The position numbers and the translations under genes are program-made. Below are positions 50,701 to 56,257 of a stretch of DNA of 64,000 bases, piece after piece (position 1 is the first letter of the stretch; each line of letters starts with the position of its first letter). The notes beneath the pieces are model-generated. The model was not told the origin of the DNA. It did no database searches and worked only from the letters and a program-made list of their open reading frames with translations. The stretch comes from Lytechinus pictus (Eukaryota; Echinodermata; Echinoidea; Temnopleuroida; Toxopneustidae). The stretch spans positions 9,819,717 to 9,883,716 of the forward strand of contig NC_087261.1 of NCBI RefSeq assembly GCF_037042905.1, in the 5' to 3' direction.

Positions 50701-50807
50701 AAGCGGTAGACCTAACACCCCCTCTGAGTAATGGTATCATCCACCATTCAGATCAGCCTATTTCAACACCAGGGGTGGTTCGAACCAATGTGGTGCCCGT
50801 CACATGA
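1430..50807 (+). CDS. Myt1: MYT1/MYT1L/ST18-family C2HC zinc-finger transcription factor, 17 exons, 5' incomplete
   Basis: Joined exons: 1430-1484, 3258-3282, 4430-4492 (uncertain), 17996-19476, 20388-20484, 21322-21362, 29622-29649, 34611-34673, 35407-35505, 36354-37307, 37896-37967, 43120-43182, 45001-45060, 47830-47979, 48328-48693, 49161-49315, 50215-50807. The sum is 4365 bases, 1454 residues plus TGA, with all phases compatible. Seven fingers of the form C-x4-C-x4-H-x7-H-x5-C (typical core [11 protein letters not shown]...HRSLSGCP) define the NZF/MYT family. The order is one N-terminal finger, a pair, then a cluster of four, with an acidic region after finger 1, a central MYT1 domain and a C-terminal coiled coil, as in vertebrate MYT1. 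Family members are nuclear DNA-binding factors that recognise an AAGTT core and act mainly as repressors in neuronal differentiation; the urchin role is inferred. The start codon is upstream of the window or unseen. A single copy representing all three vertebrate paralogues is likely. Confidence 0.95.
1485..3257 (+). other. Myt1 intron 1
   Basis: T-rich intron. It contains the 610-bp palindromic element at 2262-2872; elsewhere no exon or RNA gene was seen. Confidence 0.7.
2262..2872. mobile_element. Palindromic TTAA-flanked MITE (about 610 bp)
   Basis: The left end TTAAAGGTCAAGTCCACC and right end GGTGGACTTGTCCTTTAA are inverted copies. The arms stay complementary for roughly 200 bp each (tcatcaaaatcggatgtaaa against tttacatccgattttgatga; gagtgatgacatca-type core). 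TTAA at both ends could be a piggyBac-type target duplication or part of the TIR. Confidence 0.85.
3258..3282 (+). CDS. Myt1: Myt1 microexon 2 (25 bp) between N-terminus and finger 1
   Basis: This 25-bp microexon is bounded by tatgcag and GTAAGT. With the G from exon 1 it reads VEPPPDAQ plus two bases (AG). The VEP start matches the vertebrate MYT1L segment directly before finger 1. The AG completes a Ser codon either with the C at 4430 (finger 1 first half) or with the T at 17996, so both joins keep the frame. It is too short for ORF-based gene finding. Support comes from phase, splice sites and family similarity. Confidence 0.8.
3283..4429 (+). other. Myt1 intron 2
   Basis: No repeat or exon was recognised apart from AT-rich sequence. 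The 3' end has a good pyrimidine tract (ttctttttcttccctctttc) but then attga instead of an AG dinucleotide. Confidence 0.5.
4430..4492 (+). CDS. Myt1: Myt1 exon 3, first half of finger 1, without an AG acceptor
   Basis: These 63 bp encode [21 protein letters not shown] and end in AG before GTAGGG. Joined to exon 4 (S-ANR-C-P) they make a full C-x4-C-x4-H-x7-H-x5-C finger (ligands C28, C33, H38, H46, C52 of the visible protein). Length, phases and the split at Ser equal those of the first-half exons of fingers 3 and 4. The GKYxRHRS stretch matches vertebrate finger 1. Two things are odd. The base pair before the exon is GA, not AG (ttcattga at 4422-4429), and no upstream AG gives the right phase. 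The usual PTPG loop is TSRG, with Glu replacing the Gly before the first His. It may use a non-canonical acceptor, be a decayed exon that is now skipped, or carry an assembly or allelic change. Skipping it keeps the frame. Confidence 0.6.
4574..5203. mobile_element. Diverged MITE split by a 422-bp insertion or duplication
   Basis: 4590-4768 resembles the interior of the element at 723-1090 (cgcacttaaatg, gcggtat, gcattggtcaaatcgtgt). Its missing right end reappears at 5191-5203 as cttgtgaaacaccctcc-like sequence. A 25-bp exact direct repeat beginning AAGCACGACTCTAAATC occurs at 4744-4768 and 5166-5190, flanking the interruption. Confidence 0.6.
5812..5960 (+). mobile_element. tRNA-derived SINE-like head
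   Basis: GCTCAGCGATAGAG resembles a Pol III A box, and GGTTTGATTAC, about 40 bp further, resembles a B box with the tRNA-like GGTTNGA core. A homopurine/pyrimidine tail follows. Probably an old SINE rather than a tRNA gene, as no cloverleaf can be drawn. Confidence 0.45.
6015..6200. repeat. Dispersed repeat, copy 1 (second copy at 34825-35013)
   Basis: It shares caacaagtgggtattcgcac and acaagactag with the second copy, where the sequence reads caacaagtgggtcttcacac. Both end near a run like ttgcacatcaaac / atgcacagcaaac. The family identity is unknown to me. Confidence 0.5.
7746..7931. mobile_element. Short TIR element
   Basis: GCAGAGCTGCCAAGTACTG at the left is the inverted counterpart of TTGGCATCTCTGC at the right. 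The interior repeats tactggt / aatactg motifs. Confidence 0.55.
8164..8359. mobile_element. Short TIR element (GGCCCTTTCACAC)
   Basis: The left ggccctttcacacg is inverted as cgtgtgaaaaggccc at the right. The interior is rich in aatgatgatt / aatcatcatt complementary stretches. Confidence 0.65.
8477..8822. mobile_element. MITE family A, copy 1, with a nested second MITE
   Basis: Ends gtgtttcatagagctgtt / atagctctatgaaat are inverted. The interior has gttaagagcgatttaagaac and accacaagaaagga, shared with copies at 49561 and 59652. The run aacacca-gttgttctta is interrupted by the element at 8611-8770. Confidence 0.75.
8611..8770. mobile_element. Short MITE nested in family A copy 1
   Basis: TIR GGGCCCCGTAACACAAAG against CTTTGTGTTACGGAGCCC, with one mismatch. 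It lacks coding capacity and sits inside another TIR element. Confidence 0.75.
8979..9808. mobile_element. TIR element of about 830 bp (GGCGGTATTCTGAG)
   Basis: The left ggcggtattctgaggtcatt is inverted as gatctcagaataccaccc at the right. Both arms carry aaaatattttattttatct or its complement over about 100 bp. The short frames inside are not convincing genes. Confidence 0.75.
10274..10455. repeat. Hairpin-forming inverted repeat
   Basis: aaacaaatatatcag and ctgatatatttgttt close a palindrome. The centre is ccctcggggcttcgcccctc, a perfect stem with a short loop. Likely a MITE core. Confidence 0.65.
12153..12352. repeat. (ATC)n trinucleotide microsatellite
   Basis: About 200 bp of catcat / atcatc repeats with interruptions such as ataattttc. 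Confidence 0.9.
13028..13068. repeat. Poly(C)-poly(A) homopolymer junction
   Basis: A C-run followed by an A-run of more than 20, then AT-rich (AAAT)n-type sequence up to 13185. Confidence 0.85.
13673..14165 (-). mobile_element. 5'-truncated non-LTR retrotransposon 3' end
   Basis: On the minus strand a 92-residue frame (14165-13887) has the Cys/His-rich C-terminus typical of LINE reverse transcriptases: [20 protein letters not shown]. About 190 bp of AT-rich 3' UTR follows, ending in a poly(A) tail that appears as T at 13673-13693. The catalytic RT domain is absent, so the element is dead on arrival. The 5' break could not be placed precisely. Confidence 0.7.
16711..17137. mobile_element. 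TIR element (CAGACATGCCAACC)
   Basis: The left cagacatgccaacc is inverted as ggttggcaggtctg at the right. The subterminal regions carry attcttag-type complements and T-rich arms. Confidence 0.6.
17348..17530. repeat. Minisatellite, about 65-bp unit, three copies
   Basis: tgcgttcacactttggctg recurs at 17348 (one change), 17414 and 17478, followed by tagacatg and tcttgggaaaggg-like sequence. Confidence 0.85.
17996..19476 (+). CDS. Myt1: Myt1 exon 4: end of finger 1, NLS-like basic stretch, acidic domain
   Basis: This 1481-bp exon starts after ttctttgcag and ends before GTAAGT (phase 2 in, phase 1 out). It opens with [13 protein letters not shown], the second half of finger 1 followed by a basic run. 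A Pro/Glu stretch and [11 protein letters not shown] come next, together a plausible bipartite nuclear localisation signal. A Glu/Asp-rich region follows (about residues 150-283), with runs of up to seven Glu, the hallmark acidic domain of MYT1 and MYT1L. Near the 3' end [16 protein letters not shown] contains I489-K490-Q491-E492, a SUMO-acceptor consensus. The exon ends in an Ala-rich segment. Frame-open sequence upstream to 17949 is intron, since it translates the pyrimidine tract. Confidence 0.93.
19477..20387 (+). other. Myt1 intron 4
   Basis: No repeat, RNA gene or further exon recognised. Confidence 0.6.
20388..20484 (+). CDS. Myt1: Myt1 exon 5: first half of zinc finger 2
   Basis: This 97-bp exon lies between tttttttag and GTAAGT. 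It encodes [12 protein letters not shown] and then [20 protein letters not shown], ending AG in phase 2. Zinc ligands are C554, C559, H564 and H572; the last Cys is in the next exon. [11 protein letters not shown] is the signature of the finger that starts the central pair in vertebrate MYT1 and MYT1L, so orthologous order is clear. Confidence 0.96.
20485..21321 (+). other. Myt1 intron 5
   Basis: The first 280 bp are a GAT-rich minisatellite (20498-20766), with another (GAT)n run at 20920-20952. The rest is AT-rich with no recognised feature. Confidence 0.6.
20498..20766. repeat. GAT/GGT-rich minisatellite with a 123-bp tandem unit
   Basis: atggcggtgatgttggtcgc occurs at 20561 and 20684, 123 bp apart, within a duplicated block. 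The 3' end is pure gatgatgat. Confidence 0.85.
21322..21362 (+). CDS. Myt1: Myt1 exon 6: second half of zinc finger 2
   Basis: This 41-bp exon lies between cattcacag and GTAAGT. It reads [14 protein letters not shown] plus one base (T), with Cys578 closing finger 2. The HK-x-x-IP sequence after the finger is the conserved inter-finger linker of the family. The alternative donor two bases upstream (GTGTAA) would break the frame with exon 7. Confidence 0.92.
21801..22230. mobile_element. Palindromic MITE of 430 bp (ATGGCCCGAATTCAC)
   Basis: ATGGCCCGAATTCACAAAGG and its reverse complement close the element. The arms remain complementary for over 150 bp (tggttttgaaaacccacggt against accgtgggttttcaaaacca). 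The centre carries a second inverted pair around ggactcat. Confidence 0.9.
23525..23875. repeat. GA-rich degenerate tandem repeat
   Basis: Three diverged units share acaattacagtatgagcaca / tacaattacagtgtgagccc / catacagcacaaatggtatg starts and a purine-rich gaagggagaagagg body. Confidence 0.65.
24403..25155. mobile_element. Nested palindromic element of about 750 bp
   Basis: The outer ends cataacttctgtccttca and tgaaggtctgtaacttatg are inverted. Inside, 24708-25083 is a long hairpin (tttaaatccatgaaatggcc against ggccatttcatggatttaaa) with a short centre near 24890. Copies of gaggagctcaa flank the left arm. Confidence 0.75.
25388..25876. mobile_element. TIR element of 489 bp (GTCAATAGGTGGTTTC)
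   Basis: The left gtcaataggtggtttcaaac is inverted as gtctgaaaccacctattgac at the right. The interior repeats ttcacattgccaaaatacct-like sequence twice (25647 and 25772). Confidence 0.85.
27877..29435. mobile_element. Foldback-like element of CCAGTT/AACTGG modules
   Basis: The terminal CCCAGGACCAAAATCC is inverted as GGATTTTGGTCCTGGG. The left arm (about 27886-28257) and right arm (about 28655-29417) consist of many degenerate short modules (CCAGTT, CCAATTGG, CAACTGG), with a period near 30 bp in the right arm (ttccagttacccaactggtt). About 400 bp of unrelated AT-rich sequence separates them. Long inverted arms of tandem modules around a unique core are the design of sea urchin TU elements and Drosophila FB. 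I cannot assign the family. Minus-strand frames reading NWNQL repeats reflect the module only. Confidence 0.75.
29622..29649 (+). CDS. Myt1: Myt1 microexon 7 (28 bp): linker between fingers 2 and 3
   Basis: A 28-bp microexon sits between ttcttttgca-g and GTAAGC. With flanking bases it reads [10 protein letters not shown], matching the family linker of the form E-I-L-A-M-H-E-x-V-L-K before finger 3. It begins in phase 1 and ends in phase 2 (AA, completed by G of exon 8 to Lys597). It sits about 8.3 kb from exon 6 and 5 kb from exon 8. Because it is not a multiple of three, skipping it would shift the frame. Confidence 0.9.
29650..34610 (+). other. Myt1 intron 7 (5 kb)
   Basis: AT-rich. It holds a diverged tandem duplication at 31356-31780 and poly(C) at 33429-33442. 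No exon recognised. Confidence 0.65.
31356..31780. repeat. Diverged tandem duplication, 209-bp offset
   Basis: gctgaaattacttgtctgaa occurs at 31366 and 31575. Each copy then has cattgttcttcc, aaaggtctg and cagatgtggctatct / gagatgtggctatct. Confidence 0.8.
34611..34673 (+). CDS. Myt1: Myt1 exon 8: first half of zinc finger 3
   Basis: This 63-bp exon lies between ttcttctaag and GTAAGG. It reads [21 protein letters not shown] and ends AG (phase 2). The SNRNSHRS sequence is specific to the second finger of the central pair in vertebrates. Ligands are C598, C603, H608 and H616. Confidence 0.96.
34825..35013. repeat. Dispersed repeat, copy 2
   Basis: Related to 6015-6200 through caacaagtgggtcttcacac and acaagactag. 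Confidence 0.5.
35107..35405 (+). repeat. CT-rich minisatellite forming a 300-bp pyrimidine tract
   Basis: Units of about 30 bp (ctcctgtctcccctatctct) repeat roughly eight times with variation. The tract is continuous with the polypyrimidine tract of exon 9. Confidence 0.85.
35407..35505 (+). CDS. Myt1: Myt1 exon 9: second half of zinc finger 3 and linker
   Basis: This 99-bp exon lies between ctctctccag and GTATGT. It reads [18 protein letters not shown], then a Pro-rich stretch and SNDTRLM, ending GG in phase 2. AAAEKLA directly after the finger is conserved in the family. The acceptor is preceded by about 300 bp of almost uninterrupted pyrimidines. Confidence 0.94.
35506..36353 (+). other. 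Myt1 intron 9
   Basis: It contains two juxtaposed copies or halves of one TIR family (35730-36010). Otherwise nothing recognised. Confidence 0.6.
35730..36010. mobile_element. TIR element (GGAGCGTTTCATCA), composite
   Basis: The left ggagcgtttcatcaaaattt is inverted as tgttgatgaaatgctccc at the right. Inside, actatggtaactgtcggata and its complement tatctgacacttaccatagt flank a second inverted core (ctttcatgaaaagctcccct). A half copy lies at 25955-26075. Confidence 0.7.
36354..37307 (+). CDS. Myt1: Myt1 exon 10: central MYT1 domain
   Basis: This 954-bp exon lies between tttacactag and GTAAGT, phase 2 on both sides. It begins [12 protein letters not shown], the counterpart of the vertebrate RPMCFVKQLE segment. 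It then shows the MYT1-domain landmarks in order: [22 protein letters not shown] and [16 protein letters not shown] (about residues 783-787) resembles the CtBP-binding PxDLS motif. The rest is Ser/Thr/Pro-rich and likely disordered. The exon is more GC-rich than its flanks, as expected for coding sequence here. In vertebrate paralogues this region recruits repressor partners; that role here is inferred. Confidence 0.95.
37308..37895 (+). other. Myt1 intron 10
   Basis: AT-rich with a CT-rich tract near 37755-37865. No repeat recognised. Confidence 0.5.
37896..37967 (+). CDS. Myt1: Myt1 exon 11: candidate 72-bp cassette exon
   Basis: A 72-bp open segment lies between actcaagcag and GTATGA, phase 2 on both sides, so inclusion or skipping keeps the frame. 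It reads [20 protein letters not shown] and then REPL. The GC-rich 3' half stands out from the AT-rich intron. The acceptor is a tandem AAG-CAG, so 37893 is an alternative start adding one residue. I cannot align the peptide to vertebrate MYT1 with confidence. The next exon could also join directly to exon 10 in frame. It is probably an optional exon just before the four-finger cluster. Confidence 0.6.
41052..41244. mobile_element. Short TIR element (AGGGGTGTGAG)
   Basis: atatcaggggtgtgag is inverted as ctcacacccctgcaatat. The interior repeats ttcagattt / atttcag motifs. Confidence 0.65.
41362..41520. repeat. Fragment of a dispersed repeat (AGCTCATCTGGCCCG)
   Basis: agctcatctggcccgaagtg followed by ccagatgagcttatgccgtg, a motif pair I recognise from repeats in several marine deuterostome genomes. 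The remainder decays into unique sequence. Confidence 0.5.
43120..43182 (+). CDS. Myt1: Myt1 exon 12: first half of zinc finger 4
   Basis: This 63-bp exon lies between ttctttag and a weaker GTTGGT donor. It reads [21 protein letters not shown] and ends AG (phase 2). Ligands are C994, C999, H1004 and H1012. [11 protein letters not shown] is the family sequence for the first finger of the C-terminal cluster. Confidence 0.96.
43183..45000 (+). other. Myt1 intron 12
   Basis: Nothing recognised beyond T-rich tracts. Confidence 0.6.
45001..45060 (+). CDS. Myt1: Myt1 exon 13: second half of zinc finger 4
   Basis: This 60-bp exon lies between gcttgtttag and GTAAGT. It reads [20 protein letters not shown] plus AA. 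Cys1018 completes finger 4. ADKS after the finger matches the vertebrate MYT1 linker between the first two cluster fingers. It is phase 2 in and out. Confidence 0.94.
45865..46460. mobile_element. Nested palindromic element of about 600 bp
   Basis: The outer ATACCGTAAGGGCACTAGTA is inverted as tactagtacccatacggtat. A second inner pair, ggtactagtattcaacc (46053) and ggttgaatactagtacc (46242), lies inside, so the TIR occurs four times in alternating orientation. Confidence 0.85.
46864..47115. repeat. Repeat with G-run and C-run ends
   Basis: Left ggcagatctagggggggggg and right ccccctttggaaaatcctgg-atccgcccc flank T-rich sequence. The minus-strand reading [17 protein letters not shown] recurs in related repeats and is not a gene. 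Confidence 0.5.
47830..47979 (+). CDS. Myt1: Myt1 exon 14: complete zinc finger 5
   Basis: This 150-bp exon lies between ccctacag and GTACGT. It carries an unsplit finger: [27 protein letters not shown] (C1035 to C1059), then [20 protein letters not shown]. The RAKKS basic linker is conserved in vertebrates. It is phase 2 in and out. Confidence 0.95.
47980..48327 (+). other. Myt1 intron 14
   Basis: Short intron, no feature recognised. Confidence 0.7.
48328..48693 (+). CDS. Myt1: Myt1 exon 15: complete zinc finger 6 and Gly/Met-rich linker
   Basis: This 366-bp exon lies between ataagcag and GTATGA. It reads [27 protein letters not shown]. The Ala in RSASG and the CPxPGC variant mark it as the third cluster finger of vertebrates. 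A linker of about 97 residues rich in Pro, Gly and Met follows, longer and less basic than the vertebrate linker, ending in an acidic EEQEHEEQL stretch. It is phase 2 in and out. Confidence 0.95.
48694..49160 (+). other. Myt1 intron 15
   Basis: It begins with a (GGAT)n/(GGTG)n tetranucleotide repeat (48721-48840); the rest is AT-rich. Confidence 0.7.
48721..48840. repeat. (GGAT)n/(GGTG)n tetranucleotide repeat
   Basis: gatggatgga and gtgggtgggt runs with interruptions. Long minus-strand frames here (Ser/His/Pro/Ile-rich) are repeat translations. Confidence 0.85.
49161..49315 (+). CDS. Myt1: Myt1 exon 16: complete zinc finger 7
   Basis: This 155-bp exon lies between ctttccatag and GTATGT. 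It reads [27 protein letters not shown] (C1207 to C1231), followed by [15 protein letters not shown]. Ser replaces the Gly of the PTPG loop and Asp precedes the second His, so this finger deviates a little from consensus. AMKKAKLSG follows the last finger in vertebrate MYT1L, which matches closely. It ends in phase 1. Confidence 0.95.
49316..50214 (+). other. Myt1 intron 16
   Basis: It holds MITE family A copy 2 (49561-49740) and a probable decayed MITE after it beginning agggccctgtttcatgaag. No exon recognised. Confidence 0.65.
49561..49740. mobile_element. MITE family A, copy 2
   Basis: ctgtttcatagagctgttcg is inverted as cgaacagctttatgaaacac. The arms share gcgactttaagaacgactgg and its complement. 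Confidence 0.9.
50215..50807 (+). CDS. Myt1: Myt1 exon 17: C-terminal coiled coil and stop
   Basis: The exon follows cttgttacag and its 593 coding bases end at TGA 50805-50807. [20 protein letters not shown] opens a heptad-rich coiled coil of about 75 residues (to about RHLSDVKS), corresponding to the conserved vertebrate C-terminus beginning [23 protein letters not shown] aligns with the vertebrate short helix after the coil. The final 90 residues are Ser/Pro/Thr-rich ([17 protein letters not shown]) and have no counterpart that I recognise. The 3' UTR follows without an obvious further splice. Confidence 0.95.
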
Positions 50808-51506
50808 AGGACTTAATTATGACTTGCTGCTCCTTAGAATACCACAAGTACTTGCACCCTTGTTTGGAGATATTGGAGTAGCTCCAAGAGTTATCGCTCC
50901 AATACTATGTTCTTTTATTTAAATGCTGCCCTTCAATTTAAAAAAGGACCGAAGTGATATCAATCAAATTTGATTAGTTGATATTTAATGTCTTACCTTG
51001 TGGGCCCAATTTTATGCATGAGCACTCATCCTGCTTGGAGAAATGCCAGGCAAGCCATCACGGTAGTGCATTGACGTCAATTGTGAGAAATATCGTGCTT
51101 GTCACTTGCCTCCTTTTGCGACTGTAAGGCATCGTGGATTTAGATGCTTAGAAAGCGGGTGATTTTATTCCATGTACATAATCTGCCTGTAGCCTCCTTA
51201 AAGGAGTGTTATGGGTTAATTTATTGACTGTACTTTATGCATCATTTGTAAATACATGTAGCTCATATCATCAGTTAAACTGAAAATAATTGAAATTACC
51301 TTGATGCGGAAATAGGTTTTAAGGAATTTTCTTTGTTGTCGTTGTTGCCCATGAAATAATGCTTTTCCAATTGTAAATCAAATTGTAAATAGGCATTATT
51401 TCATACACTGGGAAATGTCTAGTGCTCGTTAAATGAACTGAGTGAATGAATATTCCTATTTTAATTGAATCAACTTTAAAGATGTTTCAAATTCAATTGT
51501 ATGAAA

Positions 51507-51512
51507 AATAAA
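51507..51512 (+). terminator. Candidate proximal poly(A) signal AATAAA
   Basis: This is the first canonical AATAAA hexamer after the Myt1 stop codon, 700 bp downstream, followed by AT-rich sequence. Confidence 0.5.
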
Positions 51513-53091
51513 GATCAATCAGCATTCATATGTACTATGTTTGAGGCAGATTGATGTTTTAATCATACAGGATGATTATTGTTTGGTTAGATAATTGAGA
51601 CACTTGAAGTAGTTTAGCATCACAGAGGCAAAATTAGGGAAATTCAATCCAGAAAACCATGGTTCATTTATCATAGCCAAAGTATTGCCCTTTTTTTTCT
51701 TTATCTGAACATTAAAAAATATTTCTAGTAAAAAGCTGAGACAAGTTTATTCCTTATAGTGAAAATAGCACCATAATGTTTTAAAAATTGTATGTCTTGT
51801 GAAAATCATTTTTTAATGTTTTGGTGATGAAATTGAAACAACTTTTTGAATGGCTGAGGAGCTCAGTTGGTATAGTAACTCATTGAAATGAAATTCTCTT
51901 ATGGATGGTAAACTAGAGGCTATGATTACATTTGATTTTTTTGTCTTCATACAAATCAGTTACAGTATGCAACACAATATTACTGCCAAATATTAATCAA
52001 CTTGTAATGTTTTTATGTAGAAATTGACAATGTTGTTCATAACTTAAAACTCAATTGTACTAATTCTACATCACATATTGTCAGAAATTGCATATTGTGG
52101 TATATTGTTCTTTTTGTTAGGAACTTTGTCAGAAGTCTTTGCGGCGTCTTGGCAGGAATCCTGCCATGTAGGCACTATGCATCTTCTCATCGGAGCCTTC
52201 CGGTATTTCCTCATTGTTTTGTCCATGATGAAATGTAAGAATTGGTGATTCAAAGCAGCTTACACGGGGTTCTCACAGGAAATACACTGCTCTGACTTTT
52301 GATGATGCACTTGATACCCATAGTGGATAAAATTTATGAATGATCAGTAGTTAAAAATTGCATAAATTCATATTTTAACTCCTACTGTTGTGAGATTGAG
52401 TTTCTTCATTTTCTTCTGTTGTGAATTTGAGGAAGATCATGAACATTGCATGAGAATTGAAAGTACTATTTCTGTGAAAAATGATATTACTCATGATTGT
52501 GTATTTGGTGTAATTGAAGCTCATGGTAGTATTAACAAAAAAGTACTAGTTTTGTAGAGCAAGGCAATTATTTTTTTTTTAAAGGAACATTGTATTCAGT
52601 GATTGTGTACAATACATGTATGAAGTTTAACCAAAAGAAGCAAATACAGCTTTAGATTCTCACTAGTTCTTAACAAAGTATATACTTTGATAATTGGCAG
52701 AGTAAAAGAATTTTGGCAAAACTACATCTACATGTACATGTAGATAATATTTTTGTGTTAGTTTTCGAGAAGTTCAATCTGTGTTAGTTTTATGAAAATC
52801 TAATTGTAAATGCTCATTTGTATCCCTTCAAGAAAAACATCTGGACATGTTTGTCATTAGTTTGAATGATTTGTAAGTGAGATTTAGTTTTTAAACAGAA
52901 AATGACATCACAGTATACATGTATTACCCTGTGGGAGGTCAGGAGGGGTGCAGTTTTTACACTTGGGTACATATTTTAATCTTCTCCCGTTATTCAAAAG
53001 GAGTGCATGAATTTGCAAGTTTAATCCATTCTGGAATGATGTATTTCTGTACTTTTGCAAACTTAGCAGGTCTGTTAATGTTTCCTTCTAT

Positions 53092-53097
53092 AATAAA
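53092..53097 (+). terminator. Candidate distal poly(A) signal AATAAA
   Basis: A canonical hexamer about 2.3 kb after the stop, with T-rich sequence just downstream. Confidence 0.3.
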
Positions 53098-53764
53098 GAA
53101 CTTATTTGTCAAAGTTATTATTACCTGATAAATCTAGCCTCCCAATAGAAAATAAAAATGCATTACAATTTTTTAATTGATGTTCATAATGATGTAGTTA
53201 CATGCCCCCTTTTAATTAGTGTTTAACATTGATGTATGTATATTTTGGCGATAAACAATTATTTGATTGGTATTCCCTTCTTGCATTATATACATGTAGG
53301 TTAGTAAGCCAATGGGATTGATGCAAGAATGAGAAAGCATGTTAGCGCCAAAAGGGCTTTATGGCAATACAATGTACAGTGTCCCCATTGATGTTTGGTA
53401 GAAGAGGGTCTTATATCTTTTGTTGAGTCTTAGGAGTTTTGATGTGAGTGCAAGGTATATCTGGCCACCCCAGTAATCGGGACTGAACCAGATAGAGGGC
53501 GCTACACAGATGCCATTTCTACTGATGTGTTTTGTTTGAGATAATCACTTTCAACTTTGTGCAAGAGATCATTTGGTCTGCGGAGACCTGTTTTTCAAAA
53601 TGTATGATACAACCTTCTGCAATGGCTGTATGCCTGCTATTATAGACAATGCTGTAGTTTGGAATTAAAAAGGCTGTGTTTGTAGGTTGTAAAAACATAA
53701 TTCTGTAGAGCAATTTTTAGGAGATTTAAAATTATCCCTATTAATATTTTCTCTTTATCTTATG

Positions 53765-53770
53765 AATAAA
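53765..53770 (+). terminator. Candidate distal poly(A) signal AATAAA
   Basis: A canonical hexamer about 3 kb after the stop, followed by an A-run. Confidence 0.2.
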
Positions 53771-55906
53771 AAAAATAGTAAAATCTTTATCTTTTGCCCC
53801 TGGTTTCTTGACTCTCATTGTTTTCAGGTACATGTACATGTGTGCAGATAGCTCTGGATTTTGTACAGATTACACACCAAAAAAATCAACAAATTCCCCC
53901 TAAAAGCTATTTAAAGCTATCATATAAAAACAGAGAATTGTGACAGCTGTCTTGGTATTACTCAGCCTTTCAGATGCGAACTATTTTGGGGCATTCTAAA
54001 TCGAGAACTACTATTTGTTTGAAGTTTGGAAGACGATGTAAATGTTCTCTTAGAATGCCGTTACTCAGCCATCGAGATCACTTTAAGTGGCATTCTAAAT
54101 TCAAATGATATTTATCTTTATGCTGGTCTTGATGCTTGCATGCCAGTGAGTATAAATAAATACTCTTTGAATTTTGATTTAACTCAGAACATCTTCAATC
54201 AACATTGTTTTTTTCCTTATCATACTATGCTTATTCAAGTCTTGTTGCTATTTTAATGCCGAGATAACAGGCTGTTATTATATTAAATCACCCTGAGCTA
54301 CCATTCCTATATTATGCAGTATGGTGCTTTTCTGAATACCCTTTGTAGCTTGATAGAAGATTGTATTCTGTGAGTAAAATGAAGTATCTGCAAGATCATC
54401 CTTTATTCATTTGTTTTCAGAGTGGATAAAGAGCCGATACGGTTATGATTCATTTTTTGTTGTTGATGTGCTGTTTAGCATTATTTTAAATCTATCAATA
54501 CGCATTTATGTTTTCAAACAGTTGCCAAAATTAGTGTATAGAAATGTAGGAGAAACTACTTAAATAAGCTTCATAGTTTTGATTTTATTTCATGGTTTCT
54601 GTCACTCCACTATATAGGATTTGTTGTATGTTTACAAACGAGGTAAAAAAACTATTCAGGAAAGTTTATTTTGTTTTCATGCTAGGGAGAAAAGTGCAAT
54701 ATTTATGTGCTTCGTTGTGCTTAACTGTATGCTTGTATTATTTCATTGGACAAGTGTCAGACTAATGCTTCTTTATTCTTGATTAGTTCTGCTTGTTCTG
54801 AAATTATCATATCTGAAAAGAAGATTACAACCAAGAAAACAAAATAGAATTCTTACATGGTGTAATGCTTGAAGGAGGGCCTGCAACCTTTCATGCTTGA
54901 GTATACAATGTATATATCTATATTTTGAAGGGGTATTTTGCTTATTTTGTTAAGATATTTTGCTGCATTTAATTATATGGGTGTTTAAAAGCTGAAGTAC
55001 ATATAATGGAAAATGTGATTCTTCTGTAGGTAAGACAATGAAATTCAATGTTTTTATGTAATAAGGGGGTAGTGGGGGGGGGGGGGTCTGATATTTCTTA
55101 TTAGGAAATAAGGACGAACTTGGAAGTTGTTCTTTCATGTATCCAGAGTACTTTATTATCACCTCAGCTGTTTTGAGACATAATTCAATTTTATTATGAC
55201 TTCGTTTGTAGAGGGGAGATAAAAATGTATGTCACAATTGAATTTCTAAGAGCGGAGTAAAGATGAACATGCAATTAATATCAACCTTGATTTTTTGACC
55301 AGAAAATATGTGGCAGAAGCTTTTATTTTTTATTTAATTTTTTAGTAATTGGTTAAAGATGAAAGATTTACCGGTTCATCACATTCACTCCTTCAGTTTG
55401 AGGACCCATTAAATGTTTCATCAGAATAATTTGTTGAGCATGCCCCAAAATGAATGAAGTGTTCTGTAATTCCCAAATGATAATGTCATTCTGAATTTCA
55501 GATTTGGTCTCAAAACGGCCCTTTTGTGAGGCTATTAATTTTATGGTAATACATAAAGAGATTTGTGACATAATGAGTATACATAAGGAGAATACATTGA
55601 GCTTGTACTCTTGCGTTGAAGAAATATCTATATTGCCTCATGGATACATTATTTATTAAATGGTACTTGTATATTAATACTCCTTTTGTGCTAATACTAT
55701 TTGAATGTTTGAGTTTACCAGTGAATCTGTGGTCAAGTTATTTTATTTTTCATGTCAAACTTTAGATTAGAAAAACGGCTGTTTCTAATGTACGAGATTT
55801 ATTTAGTTTTGTGATATTTTTATGGCTTTTGCCGTTGATTATTTTTGTTCTCTTCTTCAATATGATTGATTCTGAACTAGACATGCAATACCTGTGACTA
55901 TGTTTC

Positions 55907-55912
55907 AATAAA
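55907..55912 (+). terminator. Candidate most distal poly(A) signal AATAAA
   Basis: A canonical hexamer about 5.1 kb after the stop, with GT-containing sequence downstream. It lies shortly before the repeat-dense region begins. Confidence 0.2.
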
Positions 55913-56257
55913 TTACAATATGTAACATGACATTGACTTTGTAGATTTTGTTTTCTGAATTCATTTGTCACTGTTCAACAAAATGAAAGGTTGATTCTTA
56001 CAAAAATCAGCTAAGCATAGCACTGGCATATTGGGCAAAAACTTTCATATAATTAATTTTGGCTTTTATACACAGGCTTATTGCATGCACATCCTGGTTA
56101 GAATGCGAGGGGAACTGATGTCACACACTCTACTAGATATAAAGGAAATGCAATCACAGGAATTCATAATGAGTTTAATTAAGCCAATTGGCTTTTTTGG
56201 GGGAGGGTATGATGTATTCTATGCTAAATATGAAATACAGAATTCATAACAAATAGT

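Larger units (their letters stand above)
50808..55930 (+). other. Probable long 3' UTR and downstream flank of Myt1
   Basis: This AT-rich stretch has no convincing coding frame and few recognisable repeats, unlike the repeat-dense introns. It holds AATAAA hexamers at 51507, 53092, 53765 and 55907 and two TGTAAATA Pumilio-type motifs at 51247-51254 and 51384-51391. The first hexamer would give a UTR of about 0.7 kb; later ones would give up to 5 kb. Which ends are used cannot be read from sequence. Confidence 0.45.

Noticed and set aside
51845..51930. tRNA-like segment gagctcagttggtatagtaa
   Set aside because: It resembles an A box, but no B box or cloverleaf follows at the proper distance.
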